Positions 10,432 through 20,312 of a stretch of DNA of 59,872 bases are shown one piece after another. This DNA comes from Alkalihalobacillus sp. BA299. GTDB lineage: Bacteria; Bacillota; Bacilli; Bacillales; Bacillaceae_F. Each line of letters begins with the position of its first letter. The first letter of the stretch is position 1. Under the pieces are notes generated by a model. That model saw only the letters and a list, made by a program, of their open reading frames with translations. It had not been told where the DNA came from and did not search any database. The stretch covers positions 1 to 59,872 of the forward strand of contig NZ_JAFLJM010000024.1 in the NCBI RefSeq assembly GCF_017745675.1. Direction: 5' to 3'. The position numbers and the translations under genes are program-made.

Positions 10432-11889
10432 ATGTCAAATGAAGTAAGAGTACGATTTGCCCCGAGTCCAACAGGGCATTTACATATCGGTGGAGCGAGG
10501 TCAGCTCTTTTCAATTATTTATATGCTAGAAATCAAGGCGGCAAATTTATTTTACGGATTGAAGATACAGACCAAGCGCGTAACGTTGAAAATGCAAAAG
10601 AGAAATTGTTAGATAGTTTAAAATGGCTCCAAATCGATTGGGATGAAAGTATAGATATCGGTGGTGAATACGGACCGTACAGCTGTATGGAGCGATTAGA
10701 TATTTATAAGCAATATATCCAACAGTTAATCGATGAAAAGAAGGCGTACTACTGTTATATGACCGAAGAGGAGCTTGAAGCTGAGCGTGAAGCACAAATA
10801 GCACGAGGGGAAAATCCAAAATATAGTGGCAGAGATCGAGATTTAACAGTAGAACAGCGAAAAGCATATGAAGAAAAAGGACTAAAACCGGTTGTGCGTT
10901 TTCGGGTCCCAGAAGCTAAGACGTACGTTATTGATGATGCGGTTCGTGGTGAAGTTCATTTTGAGTCCGATGGAATTGGTGACTTTGTCATTGCAAGAAA
11001 AGACGGAATTCCAATGTATAACTTTGCAGTAGTGGTAGATGATCACCTCATGAAGATTACTCACATCATTCGTGGGGAAGAGCATTTGTCAAACACACCG
11101 CGACAAGCGATGTTGTATGAAGCGTTTGGTTGGGAAGTGCCTAAATTTGCTCATGCATCGCTTATTTTAAATCCAGATCGTCAAAAGATGAGTAAGCGTG
11201 ACGAGTCGATTATTCAGTTTGTAGAGCAATATCGAGATCTAGGGTACCTTCCTGAAGCGATTATTAACTTCTTAGTACTTTTAGGGTGGTCACCCGTTGG
11301 AGAAGAAGAAGTGTTTACAAAAGCGGAGTTGATCGAACAGTTTAGTCTAGAGAGAGTTGCCAAAGCGCCAGCTGTATTTGATACTGATAAATTAGCATGG
11401 ATGAACAATCAATACATGAAAGAAGCCGATTTAGATCGTGTTGTTGAGTTAGCATTACCGCATTTAGTTCGTGCAGGAAGAATTCCAGAAAATATGACTG
11501 CTGAGCAAAAAGACTGGGCCAAGCGATTGATTGGCTTGTATCAAGAGCAAATGTCTTACGGAGCAGAAATCGTTGAACTTACAGAGTTGTTTTTCAAAAC
11601 GGAAATCGATTATAATGAAGAAGCAAACGAAATTCTTGCAGAAGAACAAGTGCCTGAAGTATTACATCAGTTTATGAATGAGCTCGAACAAACAGATGTT
11701 TTTACTGCAGAATCTATCAAAAATGCAACAAAAGCTACACAAAAGGCAACGGGTCAAAAAGGTAAGAAATTATTTATGCCAATTCGTGTGGCGACAACTG
11801 GGCAAACGCATGGTCGTGATTTACCAGACACACTTGAACTTTTAGGAAAAGAGCTAGTAATTGAGCGTTTAAAACAAGCGTTACAATAA
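10432..11889 (+). CDS. gltX: Glutamyl-tRNA synthetase
   Basis: GltX charges tRNA-Glu; in Bacillus it also misacylates tRNA-Gln for later amidation. The class I motif HIGH appears as GHLHIGG near residue 17, and KMSKR appears before DESIIQF near 250. The length of 485 residues matches the bacterial non-discriminating enzymes. The start is ATG 10432 after GGAAGGTG; an upstream in-frame start lacks a ribosome site. It is separated from cysE by a T-box, so basal gltX transcripts can end there or continue when tRNA-Cys is uncharged. Confidence 0.96.
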   Translation: MSNEVRVRFAPSPTGHLHIGGARSALFNYLYARNQGGKFILRIEDTDQARNVENAKEKLLDSLKWLQIDWDESIDIGGEYGPYSCMERLDIYKQYIQQLIDEKKAYYCYMTEEELEAEREAQIARGENPKYSGRDRDLTVEQRKAYEEKGLKPVVRFRVPEAKTYVIDDAVRGEVHFESDGIGDFVIARKDGIPMYNFAVVVDDHLMKITHIIRGEEHLSNTPRQAMLYEAFGWEVPKFAHASLILNPDRQKMSKRDESIIQFVEQYRDLGYLPEAIINFLVLLGWSPVGEEEVFTKAELIEQFSLERVAKAPAVFDTDKLAWMNNQYMKEADLDRVVELALPHLVRAGRIPENMTAEQKDWAKRLIGLYQEQMSYGAEIVELTELFFKTEIDYNEEANEILAEEQVPEVLHQFMNELEQTDVFTAESIKNATKATQKATGQKGKKLFMPIRVATTGQTHGRDLPDTLELLGKELVIERLKQALQ

Positions 11890-11907
11890 AATGATAGTCA
11901 AAACGAA

Positions 11908-12143
11908 GATAAGGTAGAGTAAGAACAGGGCTGTCTTTTCAGAGAGAACCACCATGGCTGAAAGTGGTTTAAGATCAGTGGTTCTGAAGTTGCGCCTTAG
12001 AGTCTCTTATTGAACGTTTTAGTAGGTAGGAGCGGTTACACCGTTATCGTAGAAGAGGAGAAGCAATCATCTATATATTGCTTAAACAGAGTGGAACCGC
12101 GCCCACAAGCGTCTCTGTGCGAATGCACAAGGACGCTTTTTTT
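11908..12143 (+). promoter_or_regulatory. T-box riboswitch, tRNA-Cys sensing
   Basis: The leader has a stem I with the AGAGAG and GGCTGAAAG type elements near 11941-11964. The probable specifier codon is TGC (cysteine) at 11991-11993, followed by a purine. The invariant T-box AGAGTGGAACCGCG is at 12088-12101. The terminator AGCGTC...GTGC / GCAC...GACGCT plus seven T residues is at 12107-12143. Uncharged tRNA-Cys would pair with the T-box and stop the terminator from forming, switching on cysE-cysS. Confidence 0.93.
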
Positions 12144-12191
12144 ATGCTTATTTATAAAAATAATTTAAACAAGGCAATGGGGGAGGTAAGT

Positions 12192-12857
12192 ATGAGAAAG
12201 ATTTTTCAAACATTAAAAAATGATATTGATGTCGTCTTTGATCAAGATCCAGCAGCGCGAAGTCGGTTAGAAGTTATTTTTACGTATTCAGGGGTTCATG
12301 CGATTTGGTCGCATCGACTTGCGCATTGGTTTTGGAAAAGAAAACTATACTTTATTGCACGTTTTATATCACAAGTAAGCCGCTTTATTACGGGAATTGA
12401 AATTCACCCTGGAGCTAAAATTGGTCAACGATTATTTATTGATCACGGTATGGGTGTAGTCATTGGAGAAACGTGTGAAATCGGGGATAATGTAACGATT
12501 TATCAAGGTGTGACGTTAGGTGGAACTGGGAAAGAAAAAGGGAAGCGTCACCCAACGATTGAAGATAACGTATTAATTGCATCAGGAGCTAAAATACTCG
12601 GCTCTTTTACAATTGGGGAAAACTCAAGAATTGGAGCAGGATCAGTTGTATTAAAAGAAGTGCCAAAAAATTCTACTGTTGTTGGCATTCCAGGGAAAGT
12701 CGTACTCCAAGATGGGGTAAAAGTACAAGGTAATTTAGATCATCATAATTTACCAGATCCCATTTCGGATAAATTTCGTGAATTAGAAGATCAAATAAAT
12801 GCGCTCCGCACAGAGATCGAGTTTTACAAGAGTAAACAAACAGCGGGTAAAGAATAA
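12192..12857 (+). CDS. cysE: Serine O-acetyltransferase
   Basis: CysE makes O-acetylserine from serine and acetyl-CoA, the first step in cysteine synthesis. Hexapeptide repeats forming a left-handed beta-helix run from about residue 66 ([15 protein letters not shown]). The catalytic-region histidine lies in HGMGVVIGE, and the [14 protein letters not shown] loop is present. The start is ATG 12192 ([11 protein letters not shown]) after GGGAGGTAAG. Upstream in-frame codons overlap the T-box terminator and are not translated. The length is 221 residues. It is under T-box control together with cysS. Confidence 0.95.
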   Translation: MRKIFQTLKNDIDVVFDQDPAARSRLEVIFTYSGVHAIWSHRLAHWFWKRKLYFIARFISQVSRFITGIEIHPGAKIGQRLFIDHGMGVVIGETCEIGDNVTIYQGVTLGGTGKEKGKRHPTIEDNVLIASGAKILGSFTIGENSRIGAGSVVLKEVPKNSTVVGIPGKVVLQDGVKVQGNLDHHNLPDPISDKFRELEDQINALRTEIEFYKSKQTAGKE

Positions 12858-12898
12858 ACTACTTAAATAAATGCTTAAAAATTAGGAGTTGATGCCAA

Positions 12899-14299
12899 AT
12901 GGCAATTACTTTATATAATACCCTAACCAGAAAAAAAGAGCCGTTTGTTCCAATTGAAGAAGGAAAAGTGAAAATGTATGTTTGTGGACCAACGGTTTAT
13001 AATTACATTCACATCGGAAACGCGAGACCTGCGATTGTGTTTGATGTCGTTCGTCGATATTTTCAATACCGTGGCTATGAAGTGACTTTTATTTCAAATT
13101 TTACTGATGTTGACGACAAACTAATACGTGCAGCTAAAGAGTTAGGTGAAGATGTACCAACGATTGCTGAACGATTTATTAATGCCTACCACGAAGATAC
13201 ATGTGCATTAGGTGTAGAAAAAGCAGATCATCATCCGCGAGTAACAGAAACGATTCCGGAAATTATAGATTTTATAACAGCACTGATTGATAAAGGCTTT
13301 GCGTATGAAGTGAATGGGGATGTTTATTATCGGACTAGAAAATTTGCTGAGTATGGAAAGCTTTCCGATCAGTCGATTGAAGATCTTCAGTCAGGAGCTA
13401 GAATTGAAGTTGGTTTTGAGAAAGAAGATCCATTAGACTTCGCTCTTTGGAAGGCAGAAAAAGCGGATGAAATCTCCTGGGATAGTCCGTGGGGCAAAGG
13501 GAGGCCTGGTTGGCATATTGAATGCTCAGCAATGGTGAAAAAATATTTAGGAGAAACGATTGATATCCATGCTGGAGGACAGGATTTAACCTTCCCTCAT
13601 CACGAGAATGAAATTGCTCAATCAGAAGCTTTAACAGGTAAAACGATGGCCAATTATTGGATTCACAATGGTTATATTAAAATAGACAACGAAAAAATGT
13701 CGAAATCACTCGGAAATTTTGTTTTGGTCCATGACATTATTCAACAACATTCGCCAGATGTCGTACGCTTCTTTATGTTACTTGCTCACTATCGAAGTCC
13801 GATTAATTTTAGTAGTGAATTACTACAAAGTGCCAAAAATGGTTTGGAGCGTCTCCAAACGACTGTTGAAAACCTACAACATCGCTTAACAGAAAGTGCT
13901 GACTTAGGTAAAGAAGTGGATGGATGGGTTGAAAAAGTTAGTAGCTATAAAGAGCGCTTTGTCAAAGAAATGGATGATGACTTTAATACAGCTAACGCGA
14001 TTTCCGTCTTATTTGATTTAGCTAAAGAAGCTAATGTCTATTTACGTGAAGACCAGACTTCTAAAGCGGTGTTAGAAGCTTTTTATAAGCAATTGATTGA
14101 ATTAGGTTCTGTACTAGGGATCAAACTAGAAGTGAAACAAGAGTTACTAGATGAAGAAATTGAACAATTAATTGAAGAGCGAACGAACGCTAGAAAGAAC
14201 CGTGATTTTGCATTAGCCGACCAAATTAGAGATGATTTAAAAGCAAAAGGAATCATCCTCGAAGATACTCCACAAGGTGTTCGTTGGAAAAGGACGTAA
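12899..14299 (+). CDS. cysS: Cysteinyl-tRNA synthetase
   Basis: CysS charges tRNA-Cys. The class I HIGH motif appears as HIGN in [11 protein letters not shown] near residue 38, with the zinc-binding cysteine in VCGPTVYN just before it. Other zinc ligands are in WHIECSAM and HHENEIAQ, and KMSKS is near 269. The length of 466 residues is normal. It lies 41 bp after cysE in the same T-box-controlled unit, so cysteine supply and cysteine charging rise together when tRNA-Cys is uncharged. Confidence 0.96.
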   Translation: MAITLYNTLTRKKEPFVPIEEGKVKMYVCGPTVYNYIHIGNARPAIVFDVVRRYFQYRGYEVTFISNFTDVDDKLIRAAKELGEDVPTIAERFINAYHEDTCALGVEKADHHPRVTETIPEIIDFITALIDKGFAYEVNGDVYYRTRKFAEYGKLSDQSIEDLQSGARIEVGFEKEDPLDFALWKAEKADEISWDSPWGKGRPGWHIECSAMVKKYLGETIDIHAGGQDLTFPHHENEIAQSEALTGKTMANYWIHNGYIKIDNEKMSKSLGNFVLVHDIIQQHSPDVVRFFMLLAHYRSPINFSSELLQSAKNGLERLQTTVENLQHRLTESADLGKEVDGWVEKVSSYKERFVKEMDDDFNTANAISVLFDLAKEANVYLREDQTSKAVLEAFYKQLIELGSVLGIKLEVKQELLDEEIEQLIEERTNARKNRDFALADQIRDDLKAKGIILEDTPQGVRWKRT

Positions 14300-14303
14300 C
14301 TAA

Positions 14304-14714
14304 ATGAAGATAAGTAATAGCATTGTGGATGCAAAACAATTAAATGCCTTAGCATTAGCGTACATGGGTGATGCTATTTTAGATACCTATGTACGCTATC
14401 ACTTAATAGCGACTGGAAAAACAAGGCCAAATAAACTACACCATGAAGCAACTCGCTATGTTTCAGCAAAGGCTCAAGCTAGGGTAATCAGGGTATTACT
14501 AGAAGAAGGCTTTTTCACGGATGAGGAGCATAGTGTCATTATGAGGGGGCGTAATGCTAAATCAGGCACAATCCCTAAAAATACAGATCATAATACGTAT
14601 CGGTATAGTACTGCATTTGAAGCATTGCTTGGCTATCATTATCTATTGGATAACAAAGGGCGTTTAGATGAAATTATACAAAGGATGTTTCTTTTAATAG
14701 AAAGAGAGGGCTAG
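14304..14714 (+). CDS. mrnC: Mini-ribonuclease III
   Basis: MrnC is a dimeric double-strand RNase that trims the 23S rRNA precursor. It carries an RNase III catalytic domain with no double-strand RNA-binding domain. The signature [15 protein letters not shown] is at about residues 16-30 with its acidic catalytic aspartates. A second acidic block lies in the C-terminal half ([11 protein letters not shown]). The length of 136 residues is typical. It starts 4 bp after cysS, so it is very likely co-translated. Confidence 0.94.
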   Translation: MKISNSIVDAKQLNALALAYMGDAILDTYVRYHLIATGKTRPNKLHHEATRYVSAKAQARVIRVLLEEGFFTDEEHSVIMRGRNAKSGTIPKNTDHNTYRYSTAFEALLGYHYLLDNKGRLDEIIQRMFLLIEREG

Positions 14715-14721
14715 TTCGGTC

Positions 14722-15477
14722 ATGAGCAAAGAAGTAGAATTTATTATGGGAAAAAATCCAGTCATTGAAGCGTTAAAAGCGTCCCACCCTATTAATAAAA
14801 TATGGATTGGCGAAGGTACTCAAAAAGGACAAGTAGCAAAAGTACTTCAACTCGCAAAAGAAAATGGTGTTATCGTTCAACATGTACCAAAACGAAAGCT
14901 CGAACAGCTCGTAGACTCAAGCCATCATCAAGGAGTAGTCGCTTCTATTGCTGCATATCAATATGCAGAGATGGAAGATTTGTTCGCCGTGGCAAACGAA
15001 CGTAATGAGGAGCCATTCTTTTTAGTGCTTGATGAAGTGGAAGACCCACATAATTTAGGATCTATTTTGCGGACAGCGGACGCAGTTGGGGCTCACGGTG
15101 TTATCATTCCTAAGCGAAGAGCAGTCGGACTAACGCAAGCGGTTGCTAAAGCTTCAACAGGTGCGATTCAACATGTTCCTGTTGTAAGGGTTACAAATTT
15201 GGCACGAACGATGGATGAGTTAAAGAAGGAAGGCCTGTGGTTTGCGGGTACTGATGCAAAAGGAACAGAAGACTATAGGCAAGCAAACTTTAATATGTCA
15301 ATTGGTTTAGTGATCGGTAGTGAAGGGAAAGGGATCAGTCGTCTTATAAAAGAAAAGTGTGATTTCCTCGTCAGAATACCGATGGTTGGCCAAGTTACAT
15401 CGTTAAATGCATCAGTAGCTGCAAGTCTTTTAATGTATGAAGTTTATCGTCAGCGTAGCCCTATAGGTAGGGGCTAA
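14722..15477 (+). CDS. rlmB: 23S rRNA 2'-O-ribose methyltransferase (TrmH/SpoU family)
   Basis: This is a SpoU-family enzyme with a trefoil knot that methylates a guanosine ribose in 23S rRNA. Motif 1 DPHNLGSILRTADA is at about 110-123, motif 2 IGSEGKGISRL near 200, and motif 3 IPMVGQVTSLNASVAA near 220. An N-terminal L30e-like substrate-binding domain covers residues 1-75. The length is 251 residues. The downstream gene starts after 1 bp. Confidence 0.93.
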   Translation: MSKEVEFIMGKNPVIEALKASHPINKIWIGEGTQKGQVAKVLQLAKENGVIVQHVPKRKLEQLVDSSHHQGVVASIAAYQYAEMEDLFAVANERNEEPFFLVLDEVEDPHNLGSILRTADAVGAHGVIIPKRRAVGLTQAVAKASTGAIQHVPVVRVTNLARTMDELKKEGLWFAGTDAKGTEDYRQANFNMSIGLVIGSEGKGISRLIKEKCDFLVRIPMVGQVTSLNASVAASLLMYEVYRQRSPIGRG

Positions 15478-15478
15478 A

Positions 15479-15991
15479 ATGAAAGATATTTTATTAGTGG
15501 ATGGCTATAATATCATTGGAGCATGGCCTGAGCTAAGAGAATTAAAGGACCAAGACTTAAATCTGGCCAGAGATCGTTTAATTGAGAAGATGGCTGAATA
15601 CCAAGCGTACACTGGAATAAAAGTCATGCTAGTATTTGATGCTCATATGGTTCCTGGTGTTGGTAAAAAGTATAGAAACTATCGTATCCAAGTAATTTAT
15701 ACACGTGAAAATGAGACGGCAGATGAACGAATTGAAAAACTCGTAAAAGAACTAAAAAATGTAGTAACCCGTATTTATGTGGCAACATCAGACTTTACAG
15801 AACAGTCGGTTATTTTTGGTAGTGGTGCTTTAAGAAAATCTGCCCGTGAACTTCTTATTGAATTAGAAACGGCAGAAAAAGGCATAAAAAAGGCTGTCGA
15901 AAATCATCGAAAACCAACCTCTTCGACAAAAATTTCACTTTCTAAAGAAATGGCAGAAATTTTTGAAAGATGGCGTCGAGGTAGCTCTTGA
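15479..15991 (+). CDS. rae1: Ribosome-dependent mRNA endonuclease Rae1 (YacP, NYN domain)
   Basis: This NYN/PIN-like nuclease is known in B. subtilis as Rae1 (YacP), which cleaves mRNA in the ribosomal A site. The motif VDGYNIIGAWPEL at 6-18 carries the family aspartate and asparagine. Later acidic residues include VFDAH and the ATSD block. The C-terminus is basic and helical. The length is 170 residues. It lies one base from rlmB and just before the sigH promoter. Confidence 0.9.
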   Translation: MKDILLVDGYNIIGAWPELRELKDQDLNLARDRLIEKMAEYQAYTGIKVMLVFDAHMVPGVGKKYRNYRIQVIYTRENETADERIEKLVKELKNVVTRIYVATSDFTEQSVIFGSGALRKSARELLIELETAEKGIKKAVENHRKPTSSTKISLSKEMAEIFERWRRGSS

Positions 15992-15995
15992 GTGG

Positions 15996-16025
15996 TTGAC
16001 GCTTCCAAAAAAGGTACTATATAAT
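15996..16025 (+). promoter_or_regulatory. Sigma-A promoter of sigH
   Basis: TTGACG (15996-16001) and TATAAT (16020-16025) are 18 bp apart. An overlapping TATATA gives a 16-bp spacer. In B. subtilis sigH is transcribed by sigma-A and repressed by AbrB; the AT-rich stretch fits AbrB binding but has no defined motif. Confidence 0.8.
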
Positions 16026-16066
16026 AATTTTATATCTATACATCAGTCATGGTCGGAGGGATTTAT

Positions 16067-16717
16067 GTGAGTATGCAGATCAAGGAGACGATACACCCCA
16101 ATATAGGACAAACTGAAGATGAATTATTAGTGGAAAAGGTAAGAGAGGGAGATAGTGCTGCTTTAGAGTATTTAATCAATAAATATAAGAACTTTGTTCG
16201 AGCTAAAGCGCGATCCTATTTTTTAATTGGTGCTGATCACGAAGATATCGTGCAAGAAGGTATGATTGGATTATATAAAGCCATCCGTGACTATAAAGAG
16301 GACAAACTCTCTTCTTTTAAAGCGTTTGCTGAACTTTGCATTACAAGACAAATCATTACAGCTATTAAAACAGCTACCCGTCAAAAACACATTCCACTTA
16401 ACTCGTATGTGTCCCTAGATAAACCGTTGTATGATGAAGAATCCGATAGAACTCTCCTTGATGTCATTTGCGGAACTCGAGTGACTGATCCAGAAGAATT
16501 GCTCATTAATCAAGAAGAATTCGATGACATCGAATTAAAAATGGGCGAGATTTTAAGTGAACTAGAGCGAAAAGTCCTGATGTTGTATTTAGATGGACGT
16601 TCGTATCAAGAAATCTCCGCTGATCTAAATCGGCATGTTAAATCGATAGATAACGCGTTACAACGGGTTAAACGAAAGTTAGAACGATACGTAGAATTAA
16701 AAGGTATTAGTTTATAA
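16067..16717 (+). CDS. sigH: RNA polymerase sigma-H factor
   Basis: Sigma-H (Spo0H) directs early stationary-phase, competence and sporulation genes. Region 2 includes YRKNFV-like KYKNFVRAKARSYF and the DHEDIVQEGMIGLYKA helix. Region 4 carries the helix-turn-helix YQEISADLNRHVKSIDNALQ near the C-terminus. I choose GTG 16067, eight bases after GGAGG; an ATG at 16049 lies ahead of that site and an ATG at 16073 just behind. The length is about 216 residues. The N-terminal 15 residues differ from B. subtilis, while the rest is very conserved. Confidence 0.95.
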   Translation: MSMQIKETIHPNIGQTEDELLVEKVREGDSAALEYLINKYKNFVRAKARSYFLIGADHEDIVQEGMIGLYKAIRDYKEDKLSSFKAFAELCITRQIITAIKTATRQKHIPLNSYVSLDKPLYDEESDRTLLDVICGTRVTDPEELLINQEEFDDIELKMGEILSELERKVLMLYLDGRSYQEISADLNRHVKSIDNALQRVKRKLERYVELKGISL

Positions 16718-16922
16718 AGGTTAGTTAGAAGCTTAGATTTTGGACAAGCACTCCATTTTGAAAGCGCAAATATTGGTTATAAACCTTTTGCATAAGGTTG
16801 TCTCAGAACGAGTTGTACACCCTTCCATTAAGAATTTGTGAAGTGGTAATCTGGATGAGTCACCCTTATGTTTATTTTTTTAGCTTGTTGTACATAATGG
16901 AAATGGACCCCCAATTGCTTTA

Positions 16923-16951
16923 TTGACACTAACTATCCATTATGATAGAGT
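16923..16951 (+). promoter_or_regulatory. Promoter upstream of rpmGB, with inverted repeat
   Basis: TTGACA (16923-16928) with TAGAGT (16946-16951) gives a 17-bp spacer. A 9-bp inverted repeat, CATAATGGA (16893-16901) and TCCATTATG (16936-16944), brackets the -35 element and enters the spacer, as an operator might. Confidence 0.6.
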
Positions 16952-16998
16952 TTAAAAGAATGTAAGCATTTCTTAATTGTTTTTTTCGGAGGTGCTCG

Positions 16999-17148
16999 AT
17001 GCGGAGAAAAGCTGTACTAGCCTGTTCAGAGTGTAAGTCAAGAAACTATAGAACCGAAAAGAATATGGAAAATCAAGCGGTCCGCATTGAAATGAAGAAG
17101 TTTTGCAAAACATGTAAAACACACACACTTCACCAAGAAACAAAATAA
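16999..17148 (+). CDS. rpmGB: 50S ribosomal protein L33, zinc-binding form
   Basis: This 49-residue L33 is too short for many gene callers. It begins [17 protein letters not shown] and has paired C-x2-C motifs (C9/C12 and C36/C39), so it is the zinc-binding C+ form. It is a small large-subunit protein near the E site. A GGAGGTG ribosome site lies seven bases ahead of the ATG. It is followed by secE and nusG, the usual rpmG-secE-nusG order. Confidence 0.94.
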   Translation: MRRKAVLACSECKSRNYRTEKNMENQAVRIEMKKFCKTCKTHTLHQETK

Positions 17149-17267
17149 AAAGATAGCGGTCTTTTTTATTGTCTAGCTTAAGAGGCTAAGCGGGGAGTCT
17201 TCGCTGTTCTTTTTTATGGATTAATAAATGGTTGCTTACTCAATGATGGGTGCTGGAGGTGTCATGA

Positions 17268-17465
17268 TTGGCTGACCGTGAGAGAAAAAGCATTTTGAAA
17301 TTTTTTCGTGAAGTAATGTCTGAATTGAAACGGGTGACTTGGCCGACACGCAAAGAGTTGACACGCTATACGTTAGTCGTTCTTGGAACAGTCGCTTTTG
17401 TTTCGGTCTTTTTTGCAATAGTTGACCTAGGGATTTCAAGTTTGCTCCGTTTAATACTAGGATAA
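17268..17465 (+). CDS. secE: Preprotein translocase subunit SecE
   Basis: SecE is the small clamp of the SecYEG channel. The 65-residue protein has an amphipathic N-terminal helix (LKRVTWPTRKEL) and one transmembrane segment (YTLVVLGTVAFVSVFFAIVD). It starts at TTG 17268, with GGAGGTG six bases upstream. Its partner secY is in the S10-spc operon at 43437. Confidence 0.95.
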   Translation: MADRERKSILKFFREVMSELKRVTWPTRKELTRYTLVVLGTVAFVSVFFAIVDLGISSLLRLILG

Positions 17466-17532
17466 GAGTGATAGGAGTTAGTCTTGGAGTTTATCCATAG
17501 AGGAGGGAAGGACGAGTATAGTCCTAAGATGT

Positions 17533-18069
17533 ATGGAGAAAAACTGGTATGTAGTTCATACGTATTCTGGATATGAAAACAAAGTGAAAACCAATCTGGA
17601 AATGCGAGTAGAAACAATGGATATGACAGATAAAATTTTCCGTGTTTTGGTTCCAGTAGAGGAAGAAACTGAGATCAAAAATGGAAAAAGTAAATCTGTA
17701 ACTAAAAAAGTATTTCCAGGGTATGTACTTGTTGAAATGGTGATGACCGATGATTCATGGTATGTGGTTCGAAACACACCTGGAGTAACCGGTTTCGTTG
17801 GTTCCGCAGGAGCTGGATCAAAACCAACTGCTTTGTTACCAGAGGAAGTAGAAGGAATATTAAAGCAAATGGGTGTAGAAGAGCCTAGAGCTGATATTGA
17901 CTTTGAAATTAAAGAGTCAGTGAGAGTTGTAGAAGGGCCATTTGCTAATTTTATTGGGACGATTGAAGAAATTCAAACGGACAAGCGCAAAATCAAAGTC
18001 CATGTTAATATGTTCGGTCGTGAAACCCCGGTTGAGTTAGAATTTACTCAAGTTGAAAAAGTAATGTAA
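17533..18069 (+). CDS. nusG: Transcription elongation and pausing factor NusG
   Basis: NusG binds RNA polymerase and modulates pausing, termination and coupling to translation. The NGN domain covers residues 1-115 (WYVVHTYSGYENKV start; FPGYVLVEM), and the KOW domain is at about 125-178 (VRVVEGPFANFIGTIEEI). The length is 178 residues. The ribosome site is weak: the nearest GGAGG is about 25 bases upstream, and no better in-frame start exists. A terminator follows. Confidence 0.95.
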   Translation: MEKNWYVVHTYSGYENKVKTNLEMRVETMDMTDKIFRVLVPVEEETEIKNGKSKSVTKKVFPGYVLVEMVMTDDSWYVVRNTPGVTGFVGSAGAGSKPTALLPEEVEGILKQMGVEEPRADIDFEIKESVRVVEGPFANFIGTIEEIQTDKRKIKVHVNMFGRETPVELEFTQVEKVM

Positions 18070-18071
18070 CG

Positions 18072-18106
18072 ACAAGCCCCTCATTCTAAGGGGCTTGAAT
18101 GTTTTT
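18072..18106 (+). terminator. Terminator after nusG
   Basis: The stem CAAGCCCCT / AGGGGCTTG is followed by AATG and then five T residues. The interrupted T-run suggests partial readthrough. Confidence 0.75.
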
Positions 18107-18159
18107 GCGCGTTTAATTGCAAGTCATTTCAATTGGATATAAATAGTTTTTAAAAGAAC

Positions 18160-18188
18160 TTGATATCTTACTTTGAAAGTGATAATAT
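18160..18188 (+). promoter_or_regulatory. Promoter of rplK-rplA
   Basis: TTGATA (18160-18165) and TAATAT (18183-18188) are separated by 17 bp. The leader to the rplK start is about 90 bases. Confidence 0.6.
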
Positions 18189-18287
18189 TGTTATGTTTGA
18201 TGGGGGTATTCGTAAATGGGTGTTCCTAATCAATGAGTGGGAGGGTAAAACCCGGTTACCACATCACGGACTAAGGAGGTGTGTCGC

Positions 18288-18713
18288 GTGGCTAAAAAGG
18301 TTATTAAAATGGTTAAGTTACAAATCCCAGCAGGGAAAGCAAACCCAGCACCACCAGTTGGACCTGCATTAGGACAAGCTGGAGTAAACATTATGGGCTT
18401 CTGTAAAGAATTCAATGCTCGTACTTCTGATCAAGCTGGTTTAATCATTCCGGTTGAAATTACGGTATTTGAAGACCGTTCTTTTACATTTATCACTAAA
18501 ACTCCGCCTGCTGCCGTTCTTCTTAAGAAAGCAGCTGGAATTGAGTCTGGTTCTGGTGAGCCAAACCGTACAAAAGTCGCAACTGTTAAGCGTGACAAAG
18601 TACGTGAAATCGCTGAGCAAAAAATGCCTGATCTAAACGCAGCTGATGTAGAAGCAGCAATGCGTATGGTTGAAGGAACAGCTAGAAGCATGGGAATCGT
18701 TATTGAAGACTAA
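18288..18713 (+). CDS. rplK: 50S ribosomal protein L11
   Basis: L11 forms the GTPase-associated centre with 23S rRNA and L10, and is needed for RelA activation. The 141-residue sequence has the proline-rich [15 protein letters not shown] segment near residue 18 and the C-terminal rRNA-binding domain. The start is GTG 18288, six bases after AGGAGGTG. A GTG at 18279 overlaps that ribosome site and is rejected. It is paired with rplA downstream. Confidence 0.96.
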   Translation: MAKKVIKMVKLQIPAGKANPAPPVGPALGQAGVNIMGFCKEFNARTSDQAGLIIPVEITVFEDRSFTFITKTPPAAVLLKKAAGIESGSGEPNRTKVATVKRDKVREIAEQKMPDLNAADVEAAMRMVEGTARSMGIVIED

Positions 18714-18832
18714 TGTTTTTTGTTGCAGGAGGTTGCGATTAGGAGAAATCCTTACCTAACAATATGTTAGGTTCGCAACCTTTATTAGTGGGAGGTACTA
18801 CCGATAAAACCACAAACGAGGAGGAAAAGAAA

Positions 18833-19528
18833 GTGGCTAAACGAGGAAAAAAATATCAAGAAGCTACGAAGTTAATAGACCGTGATCAAGTATATTCTGC
18901 TGAAGAAGCAATTGAACTTGTAAAAAAGGCATCTACTGCTAAGTTTGATGAGACAGTTGAAATTGCTGTTCGTCTTGGCGTAGACCCTAAGAAAGCAGAT
19001 CAACAAATTCGTGGAGCAGTTGTACTACCAAATGGTACAGGTAAAACTCAACGTGTATTAGTATTTGCTAAAGGTGAAAAAGCGAAAGAAGCAGAAGCTG
19101 CTGGCGCTGATTATGTTGGAGATGAGGACTACATTAACAAAATCAACCAAGGTTGGTTTGAGTTTGATGTAATCGTTGCGACTCCTGACATGATGGGTCA
19201 AGTTGGTAAGCTTGGTCGCGTATTAGGACCAAAAGGTTTAATGCCAAACCCGAAAACAGGAACAGTAACTTTCGAAGTAGAAAAAGCTGTTAATGAAATT
19301 AAGGCTGGTAAAGTAGAGTATCGTGTAGATAAAGCTGGAAATATCCATTGCCCAATTGGTAAAGTTTCTTTTGAAACAAACAAGCTAGTTGAGAACTTAT
19401 CTACAATTGTTGATACTTTAGTTAAAGTTAAACCTGCTGCAGCAAAAGGTACTTACATGAAGAATATTGCTGTTGCATCTACAATGGGTCCTGGTGTGAA
19501 AGTTAACGTAGGTTCTCTTGTAAAATAA
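18833..19528 (+). CDS. rplA: 50S ribosomal protein L1
   Basis: L1 builds the mobile stalk at the ribosomal E site. The signature [17 protein letters not shown] lies in the middle domain. The length is 231 residues from GTG 18833, which follows GAGGAGGAAAAG. Upstream in-frame codons add a non-conserved tail and are rejected. It lies 119 bp after rplK. The L10 leader promoter starts 4 bp after its stop. Confidence 0.95.
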   Translation: MAKRGKKYQEATKLIDRDQVYSAEEAIELVKKASTAKFDETVEIAVRLGVDPKKADQQIRGAVVLPNGTGKTQRVLVFAKGEKAKEAEAAGADYVGDEDYINKINQGWFEFDVIVATPDMMGQVGKLGRVLGPKGLMPNPKTGTVTFEVEKAVNEIKAGKVEYRVDKAGNIHCPIGKVSFETNKLVENLSTIVDTLVKVKPAAAKGTYMKNIAVASTMGPGVKVNVGSLVK

Positions 19529-19532
19529 TTTG

Positions 19533-19561
19533 TTGACAACAATCGATCAATAGAGTATACT
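19533..19561 (+). promoter_or_regulatory. Promoter of rplJ-rplL
   Basis: TTGACA (19533-19538) and TATACT (19556-19561) have an exact 17-bp spacer. It lies immediately after the rplA stop and upstream of the L10 leader. Confidence 0.85.
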
Positions 19562-19567
19562 TCTTTA

Positions 19568-19711
19568 AGTGTTCTATTAATTGAAAATGTTAATAGCATT
19601 CCATACCGTAGACAGTAGGTGCGTCAATCGCTTAATTTCCTACCGAGGTTGTCATTAATGTAGTTTTTATGACTAACATGACCTCCGTATGTCTATATGC
19701 GGAGGTTTTTA
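19568..19711 (+). promoter_or_regulatory. Ribosomal protein L10 leader with attenuator
   Basis: This 5' leader matches the Firmicutes L10 leader layout: a structured region around 19610-19665 with TTTCCTACCGAGGTTGTC, then the terminator ACCTCCGTAT/ATATGCGGAGGT with a T-run (19681-19711). The CCGAGGTTGTC segment can pair with part of the terminator stem (GACCTCC), giving an antiterminator. In this family L10(L12)4 binds the leader and promotes termination, feeding back on rplJ-rplL. Confidence 0.85.
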
Positions 19712-19754
19712 TATTGGCTTCTGAACGGTATGAAAAACCATAGGAGGTGTAAGA

Positions 19755-20252
19755 ATGAGCGTACTTGCAAAAAAACAAGAAGTTGTAACTGAAATTGCGA
19801 ATAAACTTCGTGATAGCAAATCTACAGTTATCGTTGATTATCGTGGATTAAACGTAGCTGAAGTTACAGAACTTCGTAAACAACTTCGTGAAGCAGGCGT
19901 TGAATTTAAAGTATATAAGAATACTATGGCACGTCGTGCGACAGCAGAAGTAGAAATGAGTGAGTTAGACGCACAACTAGTTGGACCAACTGCTATTGCT
20001 TTTGGAACTGAGGATGTTGTAGCGCCTGCGAAAATCATTAACAATTTTGCTAAAGAGCATGATGCTCTTGAAATTAAAGCTGGTGTAATCGAAGGTCGTA
20101 TTGCGACTGTTGAAGAAGTTAAAGCTTTAGCGGAACTTCCATCACGCGAAGGTTTACTTTCTATGTTGCTTAGTGTACTTCAAGCTCCAGTACGTAACTT
20201 TGCATTGGCTACAAAAGCTGTTGCTGATCAAAAAGAAGAACAAGGTGCATAA
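19755..20252 (+). CDS. rplJ: 50S ribosomal protein L10
   Basis: L10 is the base of the stalk that carries L7/L12 dimers and recruits translation GTPases. The N-terminal rRNA-binding domain shows [15 protein letters not shown], and the C-terminal helix ([17 protein letters not shown]) binds L12 dimers. The length is 165 residues. TAGGAGGTG precedes the ATG. It is probably controlled by its own product through the leader at 19568-19711. Confidence 0.96.
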   Translation: MSVLAKKQEVVTEIANKLRDSKSTVIVDYRGLNVAEVTELRKQLREAGVEFKVYKNTMARRATAEVEMSELDAQLVGPTAIAFGTEDVVAPAKIINNFAKEHDALEIKAGVIEGRIATVEEVKALAELPSREGLLSMLLSVLQAPVRNFALATKAVADQKEEQGA

Positions 20253-20312
20253 TTGTTTCGGATGTTTGAGTTTCGGATAAAAATATTAAAGATCTGATTA
20301 GGAGGATTTATC

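Noticed and set aside
12078..12191. N-terminal extension of cysE
   Set aside because: These codons cover the T-box core and terminator; the conserved protein starts at 12192 after a good ribosome site.
16785..16803. AACCTT-TTGCAT-AAGGTT palindrome after sigH as a terminator
   Set aside because: The stem is only six bases and no T-run follows; no clear sigH terminator is visible.
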